Shown here: positions 22,718-33,256 of the stretch, piece after piece | Position numbering within the stretch: position 1 is the first letter of the stretch | Layout: each line of letters opens with the position of its first letter | Assembly: GCF_024323335.1 (NCBI RefSeq) | Contig: NC_066580.1 | Location: 136,687,148-136,751,147 of the forward strand | DNA from: Lathyrus oleraceus | Taxonomy: Eukaryota > Streptophyta > Magnoliopsida > Fabales > Fabaceae | Direction: 5' to 3' | DNA length: 64,000 bases | Position numbers and translations under genes: made by a program | Notes under the pieces: model-generated | What the model saw: only the letters and a program-made list of their open reading frames with translations | Databases searched by the model: none | What the model was told of the DNA's origin: nothing

Positions 22718-23725
22718 TCAAACTTGAAGGTTGGGATCAACAAGCTTTTTGACATTGGCGTGATGATCTTCAAATTCTTTTCCTTCAATCTCATCGTTGA
22801 ACGCAACCTTCTTGGGTCCACTACTCACTTCTCCTTTTCTTTCATTGGTATGGGTCGTGGCATTGGAAATCCAAGACAGTATCTCAATGCTCTTACCAGG
22901 AAACACTGATAGCTCATTAGCCACATCCCTGACATCTTCCTTATGGAACAAAACCTTGAGGGATTTCAAGGGTCCTTTCCCTTTCTCATTACCTGGCTCA
23001 GAAATCAAGGTATATGTACCTGAGCCTTCCCCCTCAAGTATTGGTGACCTTATGTCAATCAATCTTTGCAGCTTGAGCTTAAAACTCTTACGTTCCTTGA
23101 TGGAGTGCCCCATTGTTCCAGTGTGGTATCCGCACTTGATCTTCAGGTGATTTTCTTCAAAGACTAAGCTCTTTTTGTTAATCAGTTCTCGTACCAAGGC
23201 TTTTAGCGCTAAGCAAGAATCCAGGTCATGTCCCACTGCCCCTTTATGGAATTCACATGTTGCATTTGGATTGTACCATGGCAGGTATGGTGACACAGGT
23301 GTGAGAGCTCGAGGGGTCACCAAAGCATTCTGGATTAGTTGTGGGTAGAGCTTGCTATATGGCACCGGAATTGGGTCATTGTGATTTTCGTTCCTCTTGT
23401 TCTGATTCTGATTTTTGTTCAGAACCTGACTTCGGTGATTTTGAGGAGGAATAGCCAGAGGATGTTGATGATGACGTCTTGAGGGAAGGTCATATGCCAG
23501 TAGACGAGGAGTTGCCACATAGAATTTCCCTTGACTTGGGGTAACACCGGATGGATGTGGGGTAGCAGCTCCCTTTGTTGCAGCAGTGTATATTGGGTGA
23601 CCCTCTTTTCTCAACAAGACTTGCAGGGTTTCCAAGACCCATCTCATTTGGCTTTTCAAAAGATTAAGTTCCTCCTTCAGTGCTTCTTGGCTTTTCCTTA
23701 GCTCGTCCATCATCTCCTGAGACAT
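22718..23725 (-). CDS. Intact gag-like protein without capsid core (nucleocapsid-like)
   Basis: This is the only long uninterrupted retrotransposon frame in the window: 335 residues from the ATG at 23,725. Residues 1-40 look like the coiled-coil start of Ogre Gag. Then comes a P/N/Q-rich linker to about 120, and IPVPYSKLYPQL as in Ogre Gag. A zinc-knuckle variant C-x2-H-x5-H-x4-C lies at 157-171. A second, degenerate one starts at 198, with R where the last C belongs. The central capsid region seen in Ogre-B Gag (YKGQTCPRSHLVMYF and following) is missing. It probably binds RNA or partner Gag; this is inference. The frame continues open upstream to 23,758, but the ATG matches known Gag starts better. 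Confidence 0.75.
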   Translation of the reverse strand: MSQEMMDELRKSQEALKEELNLLKSQMRWVLETLQVLLRKEGHPIYTAATKGAATPHPSGVTPSQGKFYVATPRLLAYDLPSRRHHQHPLAIPPQNHRSQVLNKNQNQNKRNENHNDPIPVPYSKLYPQLIQNALVTPRALTPVSPYLPWYNPNATCEFHKGAVGHDLDSCLALKALVRELINKKSLVFEENHLKIKCGYHTGTMGHSIKERKSFKLKLQRLIDIRSPILEGEGSGTYTLISEPGNEKGKGPLKSLKVLFHKEDVRDVANELSVFPGKSIEILSWISNATTHTNERKGEVSSGPKKVAFNDEIEGKEFEDHHANVKKLVDPNLQV

Positions 23726-23939
23726 GGTTCTTTGTTCTAAAAGCGTGTTGAGAATCACTTTGCTTCACGGACAAAGGATGGATGAGTTTTTTTTGTATTT
23801 TGTCTGGAAAATGACATGCGTTATGATGAGATGCAGATGCAATGAAATGTGAATGAATGCAATGCAAGCCATGCATATTTGTTTTTTTTCAATACACGGG
23901 TTCAAAAGTCTGAGGTACTGATGAATCTGGTTGCTTTCC

Positions 23940-24330
23940 AAGAATAGGTTCTCACCGGGTATGATCTAGGGTTACAAAGGTTCCCAGAGTCATGGATCCA
24001 TCAGACTGTTTGCTACCTGCGGCAACTTACTTGCCGGGCATCAACTTCATCTAAAGAATCTACTCTAAGTGAGGTTCTCGCATCGATCCAACGAGAAGTT
24101 CATCTCGCAGACCCACACTACGCAACCATCTTTCCTAGTTGGACAAAGAACTAAGGTTCTATAAACGGTTCTCAGAGTCATGGATCCTAAAGAAAATATT
24201 GAAGCTTACGGTAACTTACTTGCCGAGCGATAACATCCTCTCAAGAATCTACTCTAAGTAAGGTTCTCGTACCGACCCAACGAGAAATACATCTCGCGGA
24301 CCCGCACTACTCAACCTCGTCCTATCTTAT
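23940..24330 (-). repeat. LARD-F leader: direct duplication, about 180-190 bp unit
   Basis: Two diverged copies (about 23,940-24,125 and 24,150-24,315) share CAGAGTCATGGATCC, CAACTTACTTGCCG, TACTCTAAGT-AGGTTCTCG and CATCTCGC. They lie between PBS and gag. Ogre-B has a two-copy leader of similar length with shared core words (CTTAGAGTAGA, CCATGACT). Confidence 0.75.
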
Positions 24331-24535
24331 GTTTTTACTCGAGACTCGGGTAAAATGTCTTTCCCACAAGGTTTAAAATCAGAGTATCCAAGTACCAAAC
24401 CATAATCGAACCAATACAACAGATTCATATCAATATGACAATAGAGATAGTAAAAACAATAAAGAAAAGCCACATAGGTAAACAAACAAAGGCACACAAA
24501 CGACCTAACTAGGCTTGACTCACTTAGGGATGGAG

Positions 24536-24553
24536 TCCCCAGCAGAGTCGCCA
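24536..24553 (-). other. LARD-F primer binding site
   Basis: Minus strand TGGCGACTCTGCTGGGGA, two bases (GA) after the 5' LTR end; identical to the Ogre-B PBS. Ogre PBSs are described as complementary to tRNA-Arg. Confidence 0.85.
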
Positions 24554-24782
24554 TCTGTCGCACCTCGAAAAAATGGGGATACGACTACAAAGCGAAGCGC
24601 GATCGCACGCTCGCAACGATGGACCGAACAGAGTCGCCACCGAACTTTATTTATTCCTAAAAAGGAAAGGGGAAATATCGATAAAACCCAAGACAAAAGA
24701 AAGGATAAGATATGGTCATCGCAACCAATATCAGGGTTTGGGAGTCGATTACGCAAGGGGAAGGTATTAGCACCCCTCACGA

Positions 24783-24798
24783 CCGTTGTACTCAACGG
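24783..24798 (-). other. Conserved U5 stem-loop, right LARD-F LTR
   Basis: CCGTTG/CAACGG arms with a 4-base loop, in a block also conserved with Ogre-B. Confidence 0.6.
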
Positions 24799-25426
24799 GA
24801 ACCATTAGGTTAGTTGTGTGCGTTAGTGTTAGTTGAAATATCAGGCTTTTCGAATTATTAGGTGGGAAAGAAAGAAGAGACAAGAAGAGAATGTTTTTGG
24901 ATTTTTGACGAAGGACTAAACCTAAGTTTTTTATTAGTGGGCCTGACAAGATTTAGAAATCCTGCTCCTACGTATCTCAAAAGAGAAATCAAGGCTTACG
25001 TAGTTCTGGAAAGAAAAATGTTTGTTTGTTGATCAATTTTAGCAAAAGCTATATTGTATTAATCGACGAAAACATTGTTTTACCCAAAACAGATGAGGAG
25101 TGGACGCATACCACACATCGAACGGATTTATAAATCTACATTCGGAAAAGCGTCACTTATCTCGACTCAACAATCGTGGCCGAAACATTATTTTGTATCA
25201 CCTTAAGACAATATATCTTTCATTTATGAAAAAGGTTTTTGATTAATCGCACGGCGGCGAGAAAAGAGTTTGATTGGTTGGATGTATTTTGAGTGATGGC
25301 GAGAACTTGGATGAGCGAGATATCCATCTCGAATCCTAGTCTCAGGAGTGCACGGTATACACCATGTTCCATTTCCATCTTTATTGAAAGAGGTTAAGAT
25401 AGGAATTAAGTATTTTGGAGTTTGAA

Positions 25427-25950
25427 AGACGAGCAGTTATGACTTGCAAGCTCTTACAGCTTGGGTCTAGTACTCGGGACTATGTCTGGACATTCCACCC
25501 AGGCAGTCTGTTTCTTTCCAATATTGTTAAGAAAATGATTCGAATATTTACGAATGTTTTGGAGGGAAGACGGATATTTATGGCTTGCAAGCTCTTACAG
25601 CTTGAGCCTAATATTCGGGATTACGACTGGATATTCCATCCAGGTAATCTTTTTCTTCCAACTTTATTAAGAAAATGGTTTAAATATTTATAAATATTTT
25701 GGAGAGAAGACGAATATTTATGGCTTGCAAGCTCTTACAGCTTGAGTCCAATATTCGAGATTATAACTGGATATTCCCTCCAGGATAATCTTTTTCTTCA
25801 CGCTTTATTTAGAAAACGATTTGAATATTAGAGTGTTAAAGAGAAGACGAATATTAATGGCTTGCAAGCTCTTACAGCTTGAGCCTAATATTCGGGATTA
25901 TAACTGGATATTCCCTCCAGGATAATCTTTTTCTTCACGCTTCAGAAAAG
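25427..25950 (-). repeat. LARD-F 5' LTR hairpin array, four units
   Basis: Same array as at 14,103 but with units near 25,427, 25,566, 25,706 and 25,843 only. One unit (about 137 bp) is absent, which accounts for the 134 bp length difference between the LTRs. Confidence 0.85.
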
Positions 25951-26328
25951 GGTTTGAATATTATGTTGATTTGTGAAATGATCTTGAAGTGATTCACATT
26001 TATTTTTGGAATGTATTTTGAAATCGAGGAAAGTTGAAATTGGTTTTGAAATCGAATGAAATTTGAGTATGATTATTTACACGTGTAAAAGTATGGATAT
26101 GGGTACTAATAACCTAACTAACTTAGTTAACACACAAAAATCGACTAATCGAATAAAATAGTATCGGAAATTCAACCATTAATTAAATCTAAAAGGTAAA
26201 CATTTAAAGATACAAACAACTAAATATTGATTAAATTAAATTGATAAAATTTAAATAAAATAAATAGTAGAAGTTATATACAAAATTAAACAAAATGGTA
26301 AGCATAACAAATAGAGACATAAAGATTT

Positions 26329-26400
26329 GCTATCCACAAGTATCGAACCCACTCCACTAAAGACAATGAAACCACTCTCTATCCACTAGACCACATATGA
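26329..26400 (-). other. tRNA-like sequence, right LARD-F LTR copy
   Basis: B-box-like complement at 26,339-26,350 and A-box-like complement at 26,383-26,393, both unchanged from the left copy. Confidence 0.45.
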
Positions 26401-27320
26401 TTAGTTATTATTTACAATAACAACTTCGATATATAAACCAACACAGATTGAAATTAAAATTAAAAATAAAAAAAAACAAAAACTAGACAGTATGTTGGAC
26501 TACTAATTAAGTGATGGAGGAATCAAGAAATAACCCTAGCCGCCTGGCTGTTGGGTTTTCCAATGGATTATGAATTGGGAAAGCAAATACACCAATATAT
26601 ACTATTTAATAATAAAAAAACAGAAGACTAAACGTAAACAAATTTTTTAATGGTTTTAATGCTTGTTTTGTAAAAATAAAATAAATGAAGAAAAGGTGGG
26701 AGGAACAGTAACAGAAGATTCATTGTTCTCGCTCCCTCAATCTCGTCTTCTCTCTTAACCATTCTCTCTCACCCTCAATCATTCATCTTTAACCTTCGCT
26801 CACCACTCTGTTTCTCAATCGCTCTCACTATCAAAACCTTAAAACTTTATTTCCTCAAATCATCAAATAAAACCTAATCCTACACTTCCAACAACAAACA
26901 CACAAAAAGGATACAAGGAGAAGGAAAAGTTCTCACATAGGTTTCACGGCGGATCTTCGTTCATGAGTTAACACGCGACCATCGTGAGAAGATGATTATT
27001 GAAATCATAGTGGCCAGATCGAAGGCCTGTGTGTCTGATGGTGGTGTTTGTAACAGAGGAGGTTGAAGGGGTGTTTCGGAGTGAAGAGACGACGGGCGGT
27101 GGTGAAAGGTGTGAAGAAATCCGCCGGGAAATAGCTTGAGCAGCGGAGGGATTGATGCGGTGGCTGTTTATTTTGATGATGGAGTTTCGTTGGTGGTGCG
27201 ACGGAGGGATGTGAGGTGCGGCGGCGAAGGTTTGTGGTGTTTTCGAAGTTAGGGTTTCATGGCCGCCGATTTTAGGTTTTTTCGTGTCCCCCCCCCCCTT
27301 GAATTCTCGTCCTCACCTCC

Positions 27321-27328
27321 CTTTTATA
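27321..27328 (-). promoter_or_regulatory. TATA box of LARD-F 5' LTR
   Basis: Minus strand TATAAAAG in GC-richer surroundings. It splits the LTR into about 3.0 kb of U3 and 2.7 kb of transcribed leader. Confidence 0.55.
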
Positions 27329-29000
27329 TCTTGCAGATAGGGTTTAGGGTTGTTGTATGGTGATCCAGAAGGGGCGTCTCTGTGAACTCCTTTCGGGATG
27401 CTCAGATTTGGATTGCCCTGTTTATTGTTAAATTCGAAAAAAGGTAAACAGACCTACACTTTCTTCTTCGCTTTTGTCTTAATTCTCTTTTGGGACATTT
27501 TGTTAAAAAAAAATTTACTGCCTTGCTGATTGCTTTGTGTTTTACTGCAGTGAATTCGGTGAAAACATGAGGAGCTTTTGTTTTTCACCTGGCTTTGGTT
27601 GAACTGGTATTATCTAGCCTATTGGTTTTGCTGCAACATGTGATGGTGAGCTCTTGGTTATTGCTGCAAGTTCACATGGTTCTATAGGCAATGCCTCAGA
27701 CCGTGATTAATTGGAACAACTCTGATCATGGTATGTGAATGTGCTTTGCTGTGAATGATTTTAGTTTCATAATTTTCATGCTTGTTTTTTTTTGAGGTGC
27801 CCTGGCCTTGTTTGAATTTGTTGCTGCAGGATAATGACGGCATGATACACTACATGAGTTAGCTCGGGTCCAAGGGCCGTTTTTGAACTATTTTGAAGTT
27901 TTGGTGCTCATTATCTTTGTTCAAGTGCCTTGTTTACTTCACTCATCTCTGTAATTTACACTGATTTTCTGCTTTAGTTCCATCAACAAGTCCTGTTAAC
28001 TCGGTTTCTACTAACCTGCCGGAAGGAATTTGGCCTAAGACTCGGTGTCTTCTATTTGGTACTGTTTGGTATTTGCTTGCTTGCTGCTGATATCACTGTG
28101 GTTAATATTGTGCAGGAAGTTGAAGATCCAATGGCTTTTTCCAATTTTCTTACATTTGGACTCAGGTAGTTTGCAATCTTTTAAAGAATCTCCGGTTATA
28201 GTTGAAGCACGAGCAGAAAGAATATGCCTGTTTACTCCTTAAGTAAAGACCGGGTGCTTTCAGCAAATAAAACAGATGATTGAGAGGCTGACCAGGGCAG
28301 GCTTGGTGTGCAAAGTTTATTTCCGCTATTTTTAGGTGACAAAGCAGGACTAGACCATGACGCCTCCAACCTTACATTTTGTTTCTGCAATTCACTCCTT
28401 TTAATTTCATCCATTAGTTCCCTCTGTTTTTGGTAAACACAGTGGAGTTCACGAATCTGGTCCTTAAATATGGTTTCCTGTTTGAGTATTGTTTGATAAG
28501 TTTGGAAGAATTCCGCTAGTAGCTTTTATGCAGATACACACCTGTTATGGATGTACATGCTGCAATATAATGGTTATGACATGAATTTTATCTTGTGATG
28601 CTATTGGTTTAGACATTGTGTTGCTGTTATGAAATATAGTCACATGTATTGATGCAGCTTATTTGGCATGGAATTGATTATTGTTGATACTAATGATTGG
28701 CTGAATTGTGCATTGGTGCTACAGGATTGAGCATGCCATTGTTTAGGCTTGTTTGTTGCAGGTTGTGGACAAGGTTGCAAGCATGTTGATAAATTGGAAT
28801 GCTATGGATTATGCTCGTGGAGGATTGCTAGGCAAGTGTATATTAGTAGATGAAATTAAACTTTATGGAGAGACGGAGAATGATAAAGCTCTGGATGAAT
28901 CACTTTGCCAAGATATCTTTTCAGAGATGAAGCTGTGATAACAAATATTTTCTCTCAACGCCATTATTTCATTAAATTCCATGTTATTTGTGCTGGAAAG

Positions 29001-29108
29001 GAGGCCAGAGTTCCTACTATTTCAGGAAGTGATGGGCTTTTATAGGGCATTGAAGAAGCTATCAGGTTGGCACACAATATTGGTTTCCATGTGATGATCA
29101 AAGCAACC
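29001..29108 (+). pseudogene. Biotin carboxylase fragment, right LARD-F LTR copy
   Basis: Same fragment as at 17,815 with two visible differences in its first part (AAG to GAG-type change, CCA to TCA). It keeps the same internal TAG, so the stop predates the element's last transposition. Confidence 0.68.
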
Positions 29109-30371
29109 GTTGAGTTTCATAGCTTGAACTACCATTTCACCCCTATAGCCTCCGCGACGAAACTCTGATTCGGTAAGTCTTCTTGCTCCAATTTACGATC
29201 TATTCGCGTTAATCCTTGATTCTGATCCTCCTCGGCTTTGTATGCAAAATACAAATTGGTTTGGAATTTTCAATTTCAGTTTCATTTCGATTTGGCAAAG
29301 TCACTTCAGGAATCCAGATTCGAGGTTGCTCCAAGTTCTTGGAATTGAAGGTGAAGCAGAAGACGGAAAGCAATAGTGGATCACAATTCTCGGGTCCAAT
29401 TCAGTTGATTGCAAACTACCATGCTGCTGAAACTTGTGGTTGAAATGGTGATGGACAACTTTGTGCAACAACTTCTTGGCACACATGGTTTTGATGATGA
29501 TGATGTTTTTTTTATTATAAGTTATTCATATGCCATGTGCATGGATGATAATGATTGAATGAATGAATGATTTGGAATATGAATGATTGTGTGGGAATCT
29601 TTTAAACATGAATGAATGGAAAATCTCAATGTGAAATGAAGAAAATATGAAATGCAAATTTAAAAATGTGACAAATGTAAAAATATGAAATAGTAAAATA
29701 TGCGCATGAATGAAGAAGTATGTATGGAATTTCTTTGGATTATGAATGAATGTTTATTGAATTGTATTGAATGGAATTGGATATATTGAATGAAGGTTTG
29801 AAAGTTTGAATGAATTATATGGTTATGGTTGTAGTTTGAACTTGATTGAAGTGATTGTAAAGAATAAGAATGGTTGTAACTTGGTTTATGGAAATGGATA
29901 TTTGGTTATAAAAATGGATATGGATCTTAGAAATAATCCAAGACTATTCAAAATGTCAATTTAAAATCAAAAACCAATAAAACCAATTAAAATCAAATTA
30001 ATCTATAATTTGTTAAAATTACTTTGATATCAACTCTAACATTTATTTGGAAGTTAAAATCAATTAGAGTTTGAATCATTAATAAAAACACAATTAAGAT
30101 TAAATTGAAATTTGGAATTAAACTTAATTTGAAATTAAAATCAAATTGAAAATTAAAAAGTCAAATAATTAATATCCATTTTAAAATCAAGAACACCATG
30201 ATCAAAAAGCTTAGATAATAATCAATGTTTATAAAAAATAAATATGGATTTGGGAATGGACGGTTGCCTTTGGTCATGAATGTATGCAAATGAACTTTAG
30301 GCCAAGTGCCAAATGAAAAATAAAAATAAAAATAAAAAAATTCAGGACCAAAATCGGGGTATGACAGAAGG

Positions 30372-31304
30372 ATAAAACAAAAGCCTCTTCCTAGGCTATG
30401 ACGCTGACTTATGGTACATGGTTGCAAATGGTTATGAACCATCTGTATCTGCTCCTGGAGTTGTCATTGCTAGAAATAAAATGAGTGATTATCAGAAGCG
30501 TGACTTCAAAAACCATCATAAAGCCAGAACGATTATGTTGAACGCCATATCCTACAACGAATATGAAAATATCACCAACAGGGAAACGACTAAAGAAATA
30601 TTTGAATCCCTAAAGATGACTCACGAAGCAACAATCATGTCAAAGAGACTAAGGCTTTGGCCTTAATCCAAAAATATGAAGCCTTAATAATGGAGGACGA
30701 TGAAGCTGTAGAGGTAATGTTTTCTATATTTCAAACTTTAATTGTAGAACTCAAGGTTCTGGACAAAGGCTACACAACTGCAAATCATGTCAAAAAGATT
30801 ATCAGAAGTCTGCCAAATAAATGGAGACCTATGGTTACTGCCTTAAAGCTATCAAAGGATTTGAATAATATAAGCCTGGAAGAAATCATCAGCTTCCTCA
30901 GGAGACATGAGATAGAGTTAGAGGAAGACGAACCTCAAAAGAAAAGCAAATCAATGGCTCTGAAGTCCAGACCAGAAAGACCCAAGCTAGAAAGAAATAA
31001 AGCTTTTCAAGCTGAAGAAGAAGATGATGATGAGTCTGAAAAGGACGATTCTGGTGACGAAGAAGAGTTATCTCTTTTATCCAGAAGAGTTAAACAACTC
31101 TGGAGAAAAAGGAATAACAACTTTAGAAGACCCAAACAGAAGGGAGATCGTTCAGAATCTACCTCTAGAAGCAGACCAAACAAAGAGGTAACTTGCTATG
31201 AATGTAAAGAACCAGGACACTACAAAAATGAATGTCCCAAGATCAAGAAAGATAGTTCCAAAAAAGAAGGATTCAAGAAAAACTCCTTCAAAACTAAGAA
31301 GTGA
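30372..31304 (+). pseudogene. SIRE-E gag, 3' piece with zinc knuckle
   Basis: Copia Gag resumes after LARD-F with DADLWYMVANGYEPS in one frame. It shifts frame near 30,650 and runs through the capsid region (MVTALKLSKDLNNISLEE) and an acidic and basic linker. A perfect CCHC knuckle follows, C-x2-C-x4-H-x4-C, at 31,194-31,235. TGA at 31,302 stops it although the same frame clearly continues. Gag packages element RNA; the knuckle binds RNA. Confidence 0.92.
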
Positions 31305-32368
31305 CTCATGGCTACCTGGGATGACTCTGAATCTGACGCCTTAGAATCAGACTCCGAACTAGAACAGGCAAATGTCACATTCATGGCTACCACATCTGGA
31401 AGTACATCCGAAAAGGAAATTGACTCTGAAGAGGTATTTTTTGATCTCTCTCGCTCTGATCTAGAAGCTTGTTTATCAAAATCTCTAAACTCCTATCAGA
31501 AGCTTCGACAAAAATTCAAGGTCCTAAAAAGGGTCCATGAAGAAACCTATTGAAGAATATGATAAACTTGAAATAGAAGTTTCTGAACTAAAAGGAAACA
31601 TTTTTGTTTTAGAAATAGTAAATGAATTTTCAACCAAAAAATATTTAAAACTTGAAGAAACTTTATCCAAAGCTCCACCAACTTCTGACACCATCATATG
31701 CAAGTATGAAAAGGTGTTTTATAAATTTCTGAAAAATGGGCTTGAAAGAAGAAAAATGGCCTCTATGATTTATGGTGTTAGTCACAATAAGAAAAGAGGA
31801 ATTGGATATGACTCTGATGAAGATGAGCAAATACCTTATGCGCAGGATAAGCCAAAATCTCTTTTTTCATATCATTACACACATGCACAGACACAAAGTT
31901 CTAATAATGCTAGAAAACCCAAAGTTTTTAGAAACTCTAGGAGAACTAATCATAAAGGACCCAAAAGATTATGGGTACCAAAATATAAAATAGTATATGT
32001 TACAGATATCATGTGCAGCAGAGTTAAAACACCAATCATGATACCTGGACTCTGGATGCTCGCGACACATGACGGGAAGAAAGCATATGTTTCAAAGCCT
32101 TGAAATTAAAGATGCTGGATTTGTAGGCTTTGGAGGAAATCAAAAAGGAAGAATCAGAGGACCTAGAATGGTTGGTAATGGATCTCTTCCCTCTATTTAT
32201 GATGTTCTTTACGTAGAAGGATTAATGTATAACTTGTTATCCATAAGTCAATCAAGTGATAACGGTTATGATATAATCTTTAATAAAAAAACATGCAAGG
32301 TTATTAATCAGAAAAATGGCACAATTCTTTTCACTGGTAAGATGAAAAACAACATTTACAAAATTTAA
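31305..32368 (+). pseudogene. SIRE-E gag tail and protease
   Basis: The acidic tail after the knuckle (MATWDDSESDALESDSELE) changes frame near 31,550 and again before 32,069. The aspartic protease active site DSGCSRHMTG starts at 32,048. TAA at 32,366 interrupts the polyprotein before the integrase. The frame that reads WMLATHDGKK across the same bases is an out-of-frame shadow of the protease motif. Confidence 0.82.
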
Positions 32369-33247
32369 CTTTCAGATTTAAAAGATCAGAATGTAAATTG
32401 TTTAATGTCTGTAAACGAAGAGCAATGGGTATGGCACAAATGCTTGAGCCACATTAGCATGAGAAGGATTTCTCAGATAAATAAACTTGAGTTAGTCAGA
32501 GGCCTACCTAAGCTGAAGTTTTCTTCAGATACTCTTTGTGAGGCATGTCATAAGGGAAAATTTTCTAAAACAACTTTCAAAAATAAAAATGTTGTTTCTA
32601 CCTCTAAACCTCTGGAACTTTTTCACATTGACCTGTTTGGAGCTGTTAAAACAACCTCAGTCAACGGTAAGAAGTATGGATTGGTCATTGTTGATGATTA
32701 TAGTCGTTGAACATGGGTAAAGTTCCTTAAATACAAGAATGAGTCACACTCTGTATTTACTAGTTTCTGCTCAAAAGTGCAAAATGAATTTAACTCTAAA
32801 ATCATTAGAGTCAGAAGTGATCATGGTGGGGAATTTGAAAACAAATTTTTTCAAGAACTGTTTGGTTCTAATGGGATATCCCATGATTTCTCATGTCCTA
32901 GAACTCCAAAACAAAATGGAGTTATAGAAAGGAAGAATATGACCCTTCAAGAAATGGCCAGAACCATGATCAATGAAACAAATGTAGCTAAGCACTTTTG
33001 GGCTGAAGCAGTGAATACAACATGTTATATTCAGAATAGAATCTCCGTTAGACCTATTCTGGAGAAGACTCCTTATGAATTGTGTAAGGGAAGAAAACCC
33101 AACATCTCTTATTTTCATCCTTTTAGATGCTTTTTCTTTATCCTAAACACTAAAGATTATCTGAACAAGTTTGATTCTAAAGCACATAAATGTATTATGT
33201 TGGGATACTCAGAACGCTCTAAAGGCTACAGAGTATACAATACATAA
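32369..33247 (+). pseudogene. SIRE-E integrase
   Basis: The GAG-pre-integrase zinc region has WHKCLSHISM and CEACHKGK. The catalytic core shows D in FHIDLFG, D in RSDHGGEF and E in QNGVIERKN, the copia DDE set. A TGA at 32,708-32,710 stands where W is conserved (SR-W-TW), and a TAA at 33,245 ends this stretch. The frame stays the same throughout, so only nonsense changes separate the parts. Confidence 0.92.
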
Positions 33248-33256
33248 ACATTAATT

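Larger units (their letters stand above)
13234..30366 (-). mobile_element. Non-autonomous Ogre-related LTR element (LARD-F), 17.1 kb
   Basis: The element is complete, on the minus strand, with TG...CA LTRs of 5,811 bp (5', right) and 5,945 bp (3', left). It has a perfect 5 bp target duplication (GAAGG), an Ogre PBS and a PPT. The 5.4 kb internal part has no protease, RT, RNase H or integrase, only a short gag-like ORF. In element order it holds a duplicated leader, gag-like ORF, hairpins, a palindrome array and a pentanucleotide tract. The last roughly 250 bp of its LTR and its PBS match Ogre-B, so an Ogre could supply its proteins; that is inference. LTRs differ by about 1-3% by eye, making it a young insertion. 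Confidence 0.9.
24556..30366 (-). repeat. LARD-F 5' LTR (right copy, 5,811 bp)
   Basis: Element-sense start TGTCATACCCCG at 30,366, end GGTGCGACA at 24,556, next to the PBS. It is nearly identical to the left copy (for example one difference over about 400 bases around 17,050-17,450 versus 28,240-28,640). It contains TATAAAAG (27,321-27,328) and TTTATTTATT, the complement of AATAAATAAA, at 24,646-24,655. Confidence 0.92.

Noticed and set aside
24515..24808. Open frames at the start of the LARD-F LTRs (also 13,155-13,473 and 13,445-13,627)
   Set aside because: They cross the LTR/PBS border or lie in conserved U5 sequence and show no protein motif; the similarity between copies is LTR identity.
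31537..32103. Protein-like frame WMLATHDGKK in SIRE-E
   Set aside because: The same bases in another frame give the protease motif DSGCSRHMTG, so this frame is a shadow after a frameshift.
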